A stretch of DNA of 64,000 nt. Origin: Bacteroidota bacterium. GTDB lineage: Bacteria; Bacteroidota; Bacteroidia; Bacteroidales; F082. Positions 1 through 8,658 of the stretch are shown here, piece after piece. The notes under the pieces were generated by a model that worked only from the letters and a program-made list of their open reading frames with translations, ran no database searches and had not been told where the DNA came from. The translations under genes and the position numbers were made by a program. The stretch lies in assembly GCA_009773165.1 (NCBI GenBank), contig WOUZ01000006.1:186001-250000 (forward strand), in the 5' to 3' direction. Within the stretch, counting starts at the first letter, position 1; every line of letters starts with the position of its first letter.

Positions 1-919
1 GATTGAAGTCGGCCATCATGATATCAAACCAGCCTTTGAGCATTCGTTCCCTGTCGGCGGTAGAAGCATGTGGGTCCATGAGTGTTCCTGCACGGAAATT
101 TGAACGTGTATACTCAGGCCATTGGTTGACCCAATCTTTCATAGGTAAGTCTTTCATCCACCAATGATTGTTTCCAAAATGATTGAAAACCATATCTTTA
201 ATAACCTTTATATCATTTTTATGAGCTACATCAACCAATCTTTTGTAGTCTTCATTTGATCCCAAGCGGGGGTCAATCTGATAAAAATCGGTGATAGAAT
301 AACCATGGTATGAGGGTGTTGGGACGTTACCTTCAAAAACGGGGTTGAGCCATAAAGCCGTCACGCCCAAATCTTTGAAGTAACCCATATGATTTTCAAT
401 ACCTTTCAGGTCGCCTCCATGTCTTCCGTTGGGATTTTTCCGATCCGACTGATCAGCCATGTCTTTGATTAAATCATTGGTTGGGTCACCATTGGCAAAA
501 CGATCAGGCATGAGCAGGTACATGACATCTTTGGTATCGAAGCCCGGACGTTGGCATGAACCTTCTTTCCGCTCGAGTAAGACAAAATTATAGGCAATAT
601 TTATCTTTTTGGAAGTAACAAAACGGATATTGAAACTACCCGGCATCGCTTCAGGAGAAATCTCCAGATTCAAAAAAAGATAGTTGGGATTTTCAACCAT
701 CACACTCTCTTTTAGCTTAACACCGGGGTAATCAATTACTGGACGAGAATTTCCGATATCTTTTCCATAAACGAGCAATTGTAAGTCGGTATTTTTCATG
801 CCCGCCCACCAGAAAGGTGGTTCTACTCTTTTGATTTCTTGTGCATTAATTTCAGTTACAAAAAATAGAAGCAAAAAAATTGCAGCAATCAGCTTGTTGA
901 AAAGCGAATATTTTTTCAT
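1..919 (-). CDS. GH13 alpha-amylase family enzyme (neopullulanase/cyclomaltodextrinase type), N-terminal part
   Basis: About 306 residues are visible and the gene runs off the left edge. An N-terminal signal peptide (about residues 1-26, ending INAQ) is followed by an immunoglobulin-like N-terminal domain typical of cyclomaltodextrinases (about 27-115). The catalytic barrel then begins, with MPDRFANGD at 137-145 and GH13 conserved region I, DMVFNH, at 242-247. The other catalytic residues lie beyond the window. It probably hydrolyses maltodextrin, pullulan or cyclodextrin in the periplasm or at the surface, like SusA. The ATG at 919 is in frame with all motifs. A perfect 12-bp palindrome lies 42 bp upstream. 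Family assignment is firm; the exact substrate is inference. Confidence 0.88.
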   Translation of the reverse strand, partial: MKKYSLFNKLIAAIFLLLFFVTEINAQEIKRVEPPFWWAGMKNTDLQLLVYGKDIGNSRPVIDYPGVKLKESVMVENPNYLFLNLEISPEAMPGSFNIRFVTSKKINIAYNFVLLERKEGSCQRPGFDTKDVMYLLMPDRFANGDPTNDLIKDMADQSDRKNPNGRHGGDLKGIENHMGYFKDLGVTALWLNPVFEGNVPTPSYHGYSITDFYQIDPRLGSNEDYKRLVDVAHKNDIKVIKDMVFNHFGNNHWWMKDLPMKDWVNQWPEYTRSNFRAGTLMDPHASTADRERMLKGWFDIMMADFN

Positions 920-960
920 GGAAGTGAATGTATTAAAACATAGTTAAAATGGAATTTCCT

Positions 961-972
961 TGAACCGGTTCA
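961..972. promoter_or_regulatory. Palindromic candidate operator upstream of the GH13 gene
   Basis: TGAACCGGTTCA is a perfect 12-bp palindrome with a central C-G step, 42 bp upstream of the amylase start codon. LacI-family operators are even palindromes with a central CG, and such regulators often control maltodextrin genes. No regulator gene is seen in this window, so the role is inferred from position and symmetry only. Confidence 0.3.
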
Positions 973-1150
973 CAAAAGCAGTGAATTGATTTCACCTAAG
1001 GTTGAGACCAGAATTCTTTACTGTGTAAAAATAACAAAAGTCTCTCAAAAAATGCCAAAAAAAAGCTGGTTTTTCCGTAGATAACTTGCAAACGGTTGAA
1101 ATCGGAAGACAACCTGTTTTGATTTTGGGAGTTACGACTGCAAAATGATC

Positions 1151-2257
1151 TTAGGCATCTGCCATTTCAGCAATCAGTTCTCTCACCCTAATGCGGTTTA
1201 TTTTTCCACTTTCAAGGTATGGAAGGTTGGGAAGGCTCACAACACGCCGCGGAAGCTCGTGGGGTCTCAGCGCAAAAGTCAGCTTCTCCCATAAAGAATA
1301 GAGATTCAACGTATTGAACTTTGCCTGTAAAACCAAAACGATCATCTGACCAGCCTGATCATCATCCAGACTACTAATGATAAATTCACTTTCGACGAAT
1401 GATGAGATTAACTTTTCGAGTTCCTCAGGGTGGATTTTATTTCCTGCGCTGATGATTACATCATCTATCCTACCCTTAATTCTGAACTGACCTTTGTCGT
1501 TAATTTCGCCGATGTCACGGGTAAAAAATGGAATTAATGATATGTACGGAGCAGTGATTACAAGACAGGAATTTACATCCAGCTCTACCGATACATCAGG
1601 TAAAGGACTAAACCAGTTTGTTGCATCCAGACCATTTACTTTTCTTAAAGCAATGTGACTCAGCGTCTCCGTCATTCCATAGGAATGGTATACCTCTGTT
1701 GAAACTCCTGAAAGCTGCTCCTCCAATGCCTTACTAATGCCACTTCCACCCAACAAAACTGCCCGAATAAGGAAAAGTTTCTCGGGTGATTCTTGCATCG
1801 CTTTCATCATCTGCAGAGGCACCATAGCAGCAAAATCTATGGGTTGATTTAGATTTTTAATGGGATTTGCTTCAATATCTGAAGTTATTAAATTCATGCC
1901 TGAAACCATAGCTCTGACAACCATCATCTGCCCTGCAATATAATCAGTCGAAAGGCATAACAAGGCATTCATTCCCTTTTGCAACCCAAAAGCTGCAATG
2001 GTTCGCTTTGCACTTTCGACCATGGCCTTTTTCGAAGCAGTTATGACTTTAGGTGTACCTGTTGAACCGGAAGTTTTCATGACAAGTGTCTCATCATCCG
2101 AAAACCAATTTAATAGAAAATTCATCAACGATTTCTCGCTGGTGCTTATGAACGACGGGTTGTCATTATATGCTGTGACAGCTTTCTTATCAACGACCAA
2201 CCCATTCAGGATTAAGTAGTTTGGTAATGAGGTTATAGAATTGGTTGCAGATTCCAT
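1151..2257 (-). CDS. menE: o-Succinylbenzoate-CoA ligase
   Basis: This 368-residue member of the adenylate-forming (AMP-binding) superfamily activates o-succinylbenzoate with ATP and CoA in menaquinone synthesis. The ATP-binding P-loop-like motif TSGSTGTPK is at residues 62-70, YGMTET lies mid-protein, and the hinge motif GRIDDVIISAGNKIHPEE is in the C-terminal part. The protein is shorter than the enterobacterial enzyme (about 450), as is usual in Bacteroidota. It is the last gene of menBACE, and its first 25 bp overlap the end of menC, which suggests translational coupling. Confidence 0.93.
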   Translation of the reverse strand: MESATNSITSLPNYLILNGLVVDKKAVTAYNDNPSFISTSEKSLMNFLLNWFSDDETLVMKTSGSTGTPKVITASKKAMVESAKRTIAAFGLQKGMNALLCLSTDYIAGQMMVVRAMVSGMNLITSDIEANPIKNLNQPIDFAAMVPLQMMKAMQESPEKLFLIRAVLLGGSGISKALEEQLSGVSTEVYHSYGMTETLSHIALRKVNGLDATNWFSPLPDVSVELDVNSCLVITAPYISLIPFFTRDIGEINDKGQFRIKGRIDDVIISAGNKIHPEELEKLISSFVESEFIISSLDDDQAGQMIVLVLQAKFNTLNLYSLWEKLTFALRPHELPRRVVSLPNLPYLESGKINRIRVRELIAEMADA

Positions 2258-3285
2258 ACGTTCTCAGGATTATGATAAAGAAGTGCATCCCGAATCTCCA
2301 AAGGTGAACCGATGTTATTGTGGAATAACTGACCCGTTCCCAGACCTTGAGTTAACGGATTTGAGGTGTTGAAAGTCCATTGTGCGATGGCGTTCAAGCC
2401 GATGTTTGATTCGAGTGCCGAGGTAGCCCACCAGCCTATTTTTAATTTTTCGGCAATCCGTATCCATTCATCAGCATGCCCAAAACCTCCCAGCAATCCA
2501 GGTTTTAGTATGATGTACTCAGGCCGCAGCGTTTCGAGCAGGTTCATTTTTGCTTCAGCATCATAAACACCTATCAGCTCTTCGTCGAGCGCTATGGGCA
2601 CAGGGCTTTTTGAACAAAGTTCAGCCATTTGTTCATGTTGCCCGCTTTTGATAGGTTGCTCGATGGAATGGATATGATAATCCGACAGACGTTTCAGTTT
2701 TTCAAGGGCCATATCCGGAGCGAAAGCCCCATTGGCATCGAGGCGAATGGTGAGTTCGTCAGGTGAAAACAATTGTCTCATTTCAGAAAGCAGCGCAACT
2801 TCACTCTCAAAATCGATCGCACCTACCTTTAATTTTATCACACGAAAACCCTCTGAAAGTTTTGCGCTGATTCGCTGACGCATCTCTTCAAAATTGCCCA
2901 TCCAGATAAGTCCGTTGACAGGTATTCCTTTGTTACCTTGAGTGAATGTGTTTTTGAAAAACACCCTATTACCTCCTGATTTCAAGTCAGTGAGGGCGGT
3001 TTCAAGTCCGAAACAAATAGCAGGAAAGCTGTTTCCAAACTCCTCAAGCCACCTTCCATAATCGTTGATTCGGGAACACAGCGCATCAAGTGCAGGGCCA
3101 ATGCTTTTCTCGTCGTCAAGGCTTAAACCTGGGATTACACTCACTTCGCCAATGCCAAAGATGTCAGGTTCGGCCAAATCAATCACTTTCAAAAACCACG
3201 AAGGTTTCGAAACGAGAACACCTCTCGATGTCCCGGCCGGGAATTTAAAATTCAGGCTATATGATATCCATTTGGCCTTGAGCAT
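2233..3285 (-). CDS. menC: o-Succinylbenzoate synthase
   Basis: A 350-residue enolase-superfamily dehydratase converting SHCHC to o-succinylbenzoate. The muconate-lactonising fold signature is clear: KLK (the catalytic KxK lysines) in FRVIKLKVGAID, then metal ligands in RLDANGAF, IEQPIK and ALDEELI in the expected order. It starts 1 nt after the menA stop and overlaps menE by 25 bp, so it is an internal gene of the menBACE operon. Cytoplasmic. Apart from the compact operon packing I see nothing odd. Confidence 0.93.
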   Translation of the reverse strand: MLKAKWISYSLNFKFPAGTSRGVLVSKPSWFLKVIDLAEPDIFGIGEVSVIPGLSLDDEKSIGPALDALCSRINDYGRWLEEFGNSFPAICFGLETALTDLKSGGNRVFFKNTFTQGNKGIPVNGLIWMGNFEEMRQRISAKLSEGFRVIKLKVGAIDFESEVALLSEMRQLFSPDELTIRLDANGAFAPDMALEKLKRLSDYHIHSIEQPIKSGQHEQMAELCSKSPVPIALDEELIGVYDAEAKMNLLETLRPEYIILKPGLLGGFGHADEWIRIAEKLKIGWWATSALESNIGLNAIAQWTFNTSNPLTQGLGTGQLFHNNIGSPLEIRDALLYHNPENVWNLQPIL

Positions 3286-3286
3286 C

Positions 3287-4186
3287 TTACATCAAGGTTG
3301 TCAATCCAAAAACAATGGTGACTAACATTGTTTTTAAAGCAAGTTTACGCAGGAACGGATCTAAATCTGCCGGGTTACGTACTTTGAGGACGTGCAGCAG
3401 GTCGTTTATGAAAGGTATCAGGGCCAAAAGAAACGCGTAAGAAATCAATGAGCTGTTTCGTTGAGCCACAAAAATCGTTAATAAAACAAATGGCACAAGA
3501 ATTAAAAACGCATGGTATAAAAGGGCGTTATGATAGCCTATTTTAACAACAAGTGTTCTTTTTCCACTAAAACGATCGTTCGCATGGTCGCGCATATTAT
3601 TCAGATTTAACACCCCTGTGCTCCACAATCCCATTGCGGCAGCAGGAAGCAAAACACTTAGCTTAAACGAGGCAGTGGCAACAAGATACGTTCCCCCAAC
3701 CCCGATCAATCCGAAAAACAAAAACACGAAAAGATCGCCTAACCCAAGGTAACCATAGGGTCTTTTTCCAATCGTATAGGTGATTGCGGCAGCTATTGCA
3801 GCCAATCCAAGTCCAAGAAAGAGCAATTGCTGCTGATTAGAAAGGTCGGCAACTGAAAAGATAAGTAATATTCCTGTTAAAAATGCCATTCCAGCTGTCA
3901 TGGATACTGCGATTTTCATGTTCGACCGACTTATCTCGCCCGACTGTACTGTTCGTTTCGGGCCGACACGCTGATCATTATCAATACCACTTTTTGCATC
4001 GCCTAAATCATTTGCGAAATTGGAAAGAATCTGCAGCAACAAGGTAGTGATACCCGCCAATAATGCAGCAGCCACATTGAAAGTTGGTTCTTTTGCTGCA
4101 ACAAAAGCACCCAAAGCTACACTCGAAAGTGCTAACGGCAGGGTTCGCAAACGAGCAGCCTTAATCCAGGATTGTAAAGTAGGCAT
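3287..4186 (-). CDS. menA: 1,4-Dihydroxy-2-naphthoate polyprenyltransferase
   Basis: A 299-residue integral membrane UbiA-family prenyltransferase that joins DHNA to the polyprenyl chain, giving demethylmenaquinone. Many hydrophobic helices are visible. The first Asp-rich motif is NFANDLGDAKSGID and the second is LNNMRDHANDRFSGKRT, both characteristic of MenA and used for Mg-diphosphate binding. It follows menB by 8 nt and precedes menC by 1 nt. Length and motifs fit the family, and the neighbours fix the naphthoate rather than benzoate specificity. Confidence 0.93.
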   Translation of the reverse strand: MPTLQSWIKAARLRTLPLALSSVALGAFVAAKEPTFNVAAALLAGITTLLLQILSNFANDLGDAKSGIDNDQRVGPKRTVQSGEISRSNMKIAVSMTAGMAFLTGILLIFSVADLSNQQQLLFLGLGLAAIAAAITYTIGKRPYGYLGLGDLFVFLFFGLIGVGGTYLVATASFKLSVLLPAAAMGLWSTGVLNLNNMRDHANDRFSGKRTLVVKIGYHNALLYHAFLILVPFVLLTIFVAQRNSSLISYAFLLALIPFINDLLHVLKVRNPADLDPFLRKLALKTMLVTIVFGLTTLM

Positions 4187-4194
4187 CAGGTAGT

Positions 4195-5019
4195 TTATGG
4201 GTATTTTGGGAACTTGTGGAAGTCGGGATCACGTTTTTCAAGAAAGGCATTCTTCCCTTCCTGTGCTTCCTCAGTCAAATAGTAAAGCAAGGTGGCATTG
4301 CCGGCAAACTCTTGCAATCCAGCTTGTCCGTCCAGTTCTGCATTCAATCCTAACTTTATCATTCTCAATGCCATCGGACTTCTTTTCATCATGATCTCAC
4401 ACCATTCCACCGTGACATCTTCCAGCTGATCAAAAGGTACTACCTTATTCACCAAACCCATCTCCAGGGCTTCGTGAGCCGAATAAAACAAGTTGAGAAA
4501 CCAAATTTCTCTTGCTTTTTTCTGGCCAACGATGCTGGCAAGGTATGAAGAACCAAAACCGGCATCAAAGCTGCCAACTTTTGGACCTACCTGTCCGAAA
4601 CGAGCATTATCCGAAGCAATCGTGAGGTCGCAAACGACATGAAGCACATGCCCACCTCCTATCGACCAGCCGTTGACCATTGCTACAACAGGTTTAGGCA
4701 TCGACCGTATCTTACGCTGCACATCCAACACATTCAGGCGTGGCACTCCCTGCTCATCGATGTATCCACCCTCACCTTTAACCTGCTGATCGCCACCACT
4801 GCAAAAAGCTTTGTCGCCTGCACCGGTGAGCACGATAACATAAATATCCTGATTTTCTCTACAGATTTCCAGCGCATCGGCAATCTCAAATGTTGTTGTT
4901 GGCCTGAATGCATTATGAACCTCAGGTCTGTTGATGGTGATTTTTCCAATATGGTTCCAGGTTTCAAAAATGATATCCTTATATGTCTTCACAGGAACCC
5001 AATTTCTTACATTTTGCAT
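4195..5019 (-). CDS. menB: 1,4-Dihydroxy-2-naphthoyl-CoA synthase
   Basis: A 274-residue crotonase-fold enzyme that cyclises OSB-CoA to DHNA-CoA. The MenB-specific blocks [33 protein letters not shown] and [20 protein letters not shown] are all intact, including the glycines of the oxyanion hole and the conserved Asp/Ser/Tyr region. It begins with ATG at 5019 and is the first gene of menBACE. A candidate promoter box lies about 90 bp upstream, between this gene and the repeat element that separates it from menD. Confidence 0.95.
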   Translation of the reverse strand: MQNVRNWVPVKTYKDIIFETWNHIGKITINRPEVHNAFRPTTTFEIADALEICRENQDIYVIVLTGAGDKAFCSGGDQQVKGEGGYIDEQGVPRLNVLDVQRKIRSMPKPVVAMVNGWSIGGGHVLHVVCDLTIASDNARFGQVGPKVGSFDAGFGSSYLASIVGQKKAREIWFLNLFYSAHEALEMGLVNKVVPFDQLEDVTVEWCEIMMKRSPMALRMIKLGLNAELDGQAGLQEFAGNATLLYYLTEEAQEGKNAFLEKRDPDFHKFPKYP

Positions 5020-5106
5020 ATCTCGATCTTTTTATTGATAACAAATGCTGCTAAAAATGGTTCAAATGCATTGTCAGCAGAATAAATGAGAATGTACTTT
5101 GAGGTG

Positions 5107-5114
5107 CAAAAATA
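5107..5114 (-). promoter_or_regulatory. Candidate -7 promoter box for menBACE
   Basis: On the minus strand this reads TATTTTTG, matching the Bacteroidota -7 consensus TAnnTTTG. It lies about 88 bp before the menB ATG, inside unique sequence rather than in the adjacent repeat. I see no clear -33 TTTG. It would give menBACE its own transcription start. Confidence 0.4.
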
Positions 5115-5155
5115 CGCTTTTAATGGCAGTTTTTAATGCTAATCAATACCGAAGT

Positions 5156-5418
5156 TTAGGAGTTGATTCGTTGATTTGTTCTTTGTTGGTTTGTTGAGAG
5201 GAGGTTTAGAAGTTTAGATGGCTTAGACTGACGCGTTTAAAGCAAGTTCGTTGCTTAAGGTTATATGGCTGGTACGTTTAAAGTTTTATTAACCGCAAAG
5301 AACACAAAGGGCAGACGCGTTCATAATGAAAGCTTTAGTTGTGGGCCAAAGACTTGCGTCAGCCCTCAACAAATCAACGAATCAACAAATCAACCCTAAA
5401 CTCTAAACTTCTACACCT
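5156..5418. repeat. Mosaic intergenic repeat element A (in the men locus)
   Basis: This non-coding tract fills most of the 399-bp menD-menB gap. Its ends are inverted copies of each other: GTTGATTCGTTGATTTGTT at 5162-5180 and its perfect 19-bp reverse complement at 5368-5386. Inverted GTTTAG words lie internally at 5203-5216 and externally at 5398-5421. The interior carries a CGCAAAG/ACAAAG word run (5291-5310) and a module at 5314-5338 that recurs inverted in elements B and C. The outer GTTTAG word supplies the last base triplets of menD, including its TAG stop. No ORF is present. Confidence 0.75.
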
Positions 5419-7098
5419 CTAAACGCTCGCCAAATACCTGAAATACTCCCTGATGACCTCACCGCTGCGCTCTGCAGGGCTCTTTATTTCTAACAAACAA
5501 GCTTTCTCTAACGGCAAAAAGAATTCCGCCAACACCTGATTCAACTCCTCCTCAGAGTCTGCTGAGAAATAGTTCACACCAAAAGCTTTGGCAATGAATT
5601 CAACAGAAGTCTGATGCCGCGCTTCGAAGAAGGGTTCAAGGAAATCCGTTTTATCCGGTCCTTCAATGAAACGGAAAATACCTCCGCCTTCGTTATTGAC
5701 TACAATTATTTTAAGGTTTGAAGGCAAATGTCTGTTCCATAGTCCATTCGAATCATAAAAGAATCCGAGATCACCACTTATAAGCATTGTCAGCTTTCCG
5801 TTTGCAACAGCAGCGCCGGCCGCAGTTGAAACACTTCCGTCGATTCCGCTTGTACCACGATTCGAATCAAACCTGGCTGCCCACTTACCATCAAACAATT
5901 GCGCGTACCGCACGGGGGTGCTGTTGGCAAGCTGAACATAAAAATCGTTTGGAAGCGATTCAATAAGTTGATGAAATATCTTCAGATCCGAAAAATCAAC
6001 CCGATCAACAAACTCCTTATGCTTTGCAGCAGCAGTTTTTGAGGCCTTTCTCCATACCTCAGCATAGTTGCTGTCAGCTTTTTCGGAAAATGTTGTCAGA
6101 TTCAGTAGAAATCCGACAGGCTCAATAGGAAGCGCGTGTGTTAAGTGTTGATAGGTATCTATCTGAGCATCTGCAACATCAATGTTCCAGTGGTATTTTA
6201 TATGACTTTTGCGGAGGAAAGACTTTATACGTTTCGAGACGACAGGTCCCCCAAAGGTTATTAATAATTCAGGTTGAAAATCAGCTTTTTCGTGTGTTAC
6301 ACTCAAACAGCGGTCGATGCAACCAACAAAAGCCTCATCAAAAACATTGGAAGTCGTTTCTGTCAGCACTACCAAATCGGATCGTTTGGCTAAACTGGCA
6401 AGTAATTGCTCTGTTTCGGGACAGGGATGCATCTGACCGACAAGAATCATCTTCTTCTCGACCGACTCCCAGGCCTGATGCAACTGATTTAAAACTTTCT
6501 GAGAAAGGGTTTTCTCAACTGGAACAACAAAAAATTCATTTGGAGTTGTATTTAACTGATGGTCAAAATTATACAATGGTTCCGTTAATGGAATATTGAT
6601 CTGAACAGGTCCTGGAACAGGATACTGTGTTGCATTCAGTGCCTCATTGATCAGGCGGTCGTTGTACCAAATATCGTCCTGAGTTTTAATTTGCTGTGAC
6701 AATTCGACACTCTTACGCACATGAGGTCCAAAGATATGCTGTTGGTGGATGGTTTGACCATCGCCCTGATCGACCCATTCCACCGGACGATCAGCTGTTA
6801 AAACGATCAAAGGAACACGCTGGTAAAAGGCCTCGGCAACAGCAGGTGCGTAGTTGAGTACAGCCGTTCCGGATGTACAGGCTATAGCAACGGGTTTTTG
6901 CAACTGCTGAGCTAAGCCCAGTGCAAAAAATGCCGCACTACGCTCATCAACAACGGTATAACAACTAAACTCAGGGCGTGCGCCAAAAATGGTCACTAAA
7001 GGAGCGTTTCGAGATCCGGGAGAAATTACCAAATGATGAAGCCCTCTCCTGCTCATCAGTTCAGCTAAATGTAGCAAAGCTGTTTTATCGTGCATCAT
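5419..7098 (-). CDS. menD: 2-Succinyl-5-enolpyruvyl-6-hydroxy-3-cyclohexene-1-carboxylate synthase
   Basis: A thiamine-diphosphate enzyme that adds the succinic semialdehyde unit from 2-oxoglutarate to isochorismate. I choose ATG 7098 (559 aa, the usual MenD length), giving a 14-bp overlap with menF. An open frame continues upstream to 7206 but has no family similarity. The N-terminal ISPGSRNAPL and VDERSAAFFALGLA blocks carry the ThDP-activating Glu. The C-terminal GDLGFFYDSNGLWN is the ThDP/Mg-binding GD...N motif. Cytoplasmic; part of the thioesterase-menF-menD operon. Confidence 0.94.
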   Translation of the reverse strand: MMHDKTALLHLAELMSRRGLHHLVISPGSRNAPLVTIFGARPEFSCYTVVDERSAAFFALGLAQQLQKPVAIACTSGTAVLNYAPAVAEAFYQRVPLIVLTADRPVEWVDQGDGQTIHQQHIFGPHVRKSVELSQQIKTQDDIWYNDRLINEALNATQYPVPGPVQINIPLTEPLYNFDHQLNTTPNEFFVVPVEKTLSQKVLNQLHQAWESVEKKMILVGQMHPCPETEQLLASLAKRSDLVVLTETTSNVFDEAFVGCIDRCLSVTHEKADFQPELLITFGGPVVSKRIKSFLRKSHIKYHWNIDVADAQIDTYQHLTHALPIEPVGFLLNLTTFSEKADSNYAEVWRKASKTAAAKHKEFVDRVDFSDLKIFHQLIESLPNDFYVQLANSTPVRYAQLFDGKWAARFDSNRGTSGIDGSVSTAAGAAVANGKLTMLISGDLGFFYDSNGLWNRHLPSNLKIIVVNNEGGGIFRFIEGPDKTDFLEPFFEARHQTSVEFIAKAFGVNYFSADSEEELNQVLAEFFLPLEKACLLEIKSPAERSGEVIREYFRYLASV

Positions 7099-8185
7099 GT
7101 TGCAAAGTTGCGTTTTTATTTGGGAATACCGATAGCAAAGTTTCCGCTTTAGCTTCTGTCTCATCCCATTCAGCTTCAGGATCGGAGGCTTCAGTGAGGC
7201 CACCACCTACATAAATATAGGCCTCATTTCCGATGAGTTGCATGCATCTCAAATTGACAAAAAGCTTCAATTCTTCCTGTGGTTTTAGAATTCCCAGATA
7301 GCCTGTATAATAGGCCCTGTTATGTAGTTCGGTGGCAAAAATTAAGTCGAATGCCTCCTTTTGCGGAAGGCCACAGACGGCCGGTGTCGGGTGCAGCTTT
7401 TCTATAAGCTGTGCTGCATCGCACTTCTCAGCGGGCATATGAAAGGTGGTTTTCAGGTGCGCCAGATGTCCGGCAAAAACTGTTTCCGGTCCGGAAATGG
7501 TGTAATCCTCCATGTTTAAATTTCTTAACACATCATGAATATAATCAGTCACAAAAGCCTGCTCCTCCAGCTCTTTCGGATTCCATTGAATGTTTTCGGG
7601 CTGTCCATCTACCGACTTTTTTGTGCCGGCTAACGACATAGTAATGTAGTGTTGCTCTTTTTTCAACAGCAATGTTTCAGGACTCGCGCCCATCCATCGC
7701 ATTTGCTTTCCGTCACTCAGAAAGTAGACAAATGCCCCGGGATGTTTGCTGCATAATAACTCAAAAACTTTTGGCTGATCGTCCAAAGCAAGCTTGGCAG
7801 CGACAACGCGCGAAAGGACAACTTTTTTGGCTTGTCCTTTCTTCATCGCTGAAATGAGCGTTGCTACCTGATTCAGGTAAACATCCTTAGTAACAACAAT
7901 GGGTGCTGGCACTTCATTGCCAGTTAAGCCCGCTTCTGTGAAAGTTAAACTATCAATGTCGATCTCTGTTCCAAAAGCAACATTTTCAGCATTATAATAC
8001 AATTTCACATGACCATGACCAGAACCAAAAGGAGCGAAAACAAATGTATTGTCATCATCCTCAGCACCTTCAGCAGAAAAAATCCCTCCTGATAATGTGA
8101 CTATATTGGCAGTCCAGGGCAAGCGATAGCTTACGAAAGGAATCCCGTTCTCCAAAAAAAACAGATGTGCAGCCTTCAGGTGCAT
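7085..8185 (-). CDS. menF: Isochorismate synthase
   Basis: A 366-residue chorismate-binding enzyme that commits chorismate to menaquinone. The C-terminal two thirds show the anthranilate synthase I/isochorismate synthase fold: KKVVLSRV, FLSDGKQMRWMGASPETLL, SLAGT, the block HPTPAVCGLPQKEA and the RAYYTGYLG block. It lies 10 nt after the thioesterase gene and overlaps menD, so the three are almost certainly cotranscribed. The short N-terminal region is typical of Bacteroidota MenF. With no siderophore genes nearby, a menaquinone role is preferred over an entC role. Confidence 0.92.
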   Translation of the reverse strand: MHLKAAHLFFLENGIPFVSYRLPWTANIVTLSGGIFSAEGAEDDDNTFVFAPFGSGHGHVKLYYNAENVAFGTEIDIDSLTFTEAGLTGNEVPAPIVVTKDVYLNQVATLISAMKKGQAKKVVLSRVVAAKLALDDQPKVFELLCSKHPGAFVYFLSDGKQMRWMGASPETLLLKKEQHYITMSLAGTKKSVDGQPENIQWNPKELEEQAFVTDYIHDVLRNLNMEDYTISGPETVFAGHLAHLKTTFHMPAEKCDAAQLIEKLHPTPAVCGLPQKEAFDLIFATELHNRAYYTGYLGILKPQEELKLFVNLRCMQLIGNEAYIYVGGGLTEASDPEAEWDETEAKAETLLSVFPNKNATLQHDAR

Positions 8186-8195
8186 TTCAATAGAA

Positions 8196-8618
8196 TCAAA
8201 GTACTTGTTTTGGAATGATAAAATTTGTCAGACGACAGGTAGAAACAAGCATACCCTCCTCATCAGAAATATCAATATTCCAAATATGTGTATTTCTACC
8301 CCTGTGTAACAGTCGGGCTTCAGCAAATACCCAGCCGTCCTTGGCTGCACGTATGTGATTGGCACTCATATGAGAGCCGCGCACATCGTTGGTTTCGAGG
8401 TCCACAATCAGCGCCGAACCAATGCCACCCACCGTTTCGGCCAGCGCGAGGCTACCACCTCCGTGCAGCAGTCCCATCGGCTGTTTGGTTCGTTCATCAA
8501 CAGGCATTTTGGCTTTCACATACCCGTCTTCAACGGTGACGTATTCGATACCCAACTGCTCCATCAACGTTCCTTTGTTGGTGGCATTCAAATCGTCAAT
8601 ACTCCAGGTTTTATCCAT
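8196..8618 (-). CDS. menI: Hotdog-fold thioesterase, probable DHNA-CoA hydrolase
   Basis: A 140-residue PaaI-type hotdog thioesterase. The signature LLHGGGSLALAE carries the substrate-loop His52-Gly-Gly and the catalytic Glu61, as in the 4-hydroxybenzoyl-CoA/DHNA-CoA thioesterase clade. It is the first gene of the menF-menD transcription unit, 10 nt before menF. That position makes hydrolysis of DHNA-CoA to DHNA, the step between MenB and MenA, the best-supported role. The fold is certain; the specificity is inferred from context and could be another aromatic acyl-CoA. Confidence 0.82.
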   Translation of the reverse strand: MDKTWSIDDLNATNKGTLMEQLGIEYVTVEDGYVKAKMPVDERTKQPMGLLHGGGSLALAETVGGIGSALIVDLETNDVRGSHMSANHIRAAKDGWVFAEARLLHRGRNTHIWNIDISDEEGMLVSTCRLTNFIIPKQVL

Positions 8619-8658
8619 TCTTCTATATTAAAAGCAAACAGCTTTCGTAAACCAGAAT

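Noticed and set aside
4639-5085. A 148-codon plus-strand frame over menB
   Set aside because: It is antisense to strongly conserved MenB motifs and its composition is Cys/His-rich noise.
6138-6599. A 153-codon plus-strand frame over menD
   Set aside because: It is antisense to the middle of menD, with no protein-like motif and no promoter.
7099-7206. Upstream extension of menD
   Set aside because: The extra 36 codons overlap menF and do not resemble MenD; ATG 7098 gives the standard length.
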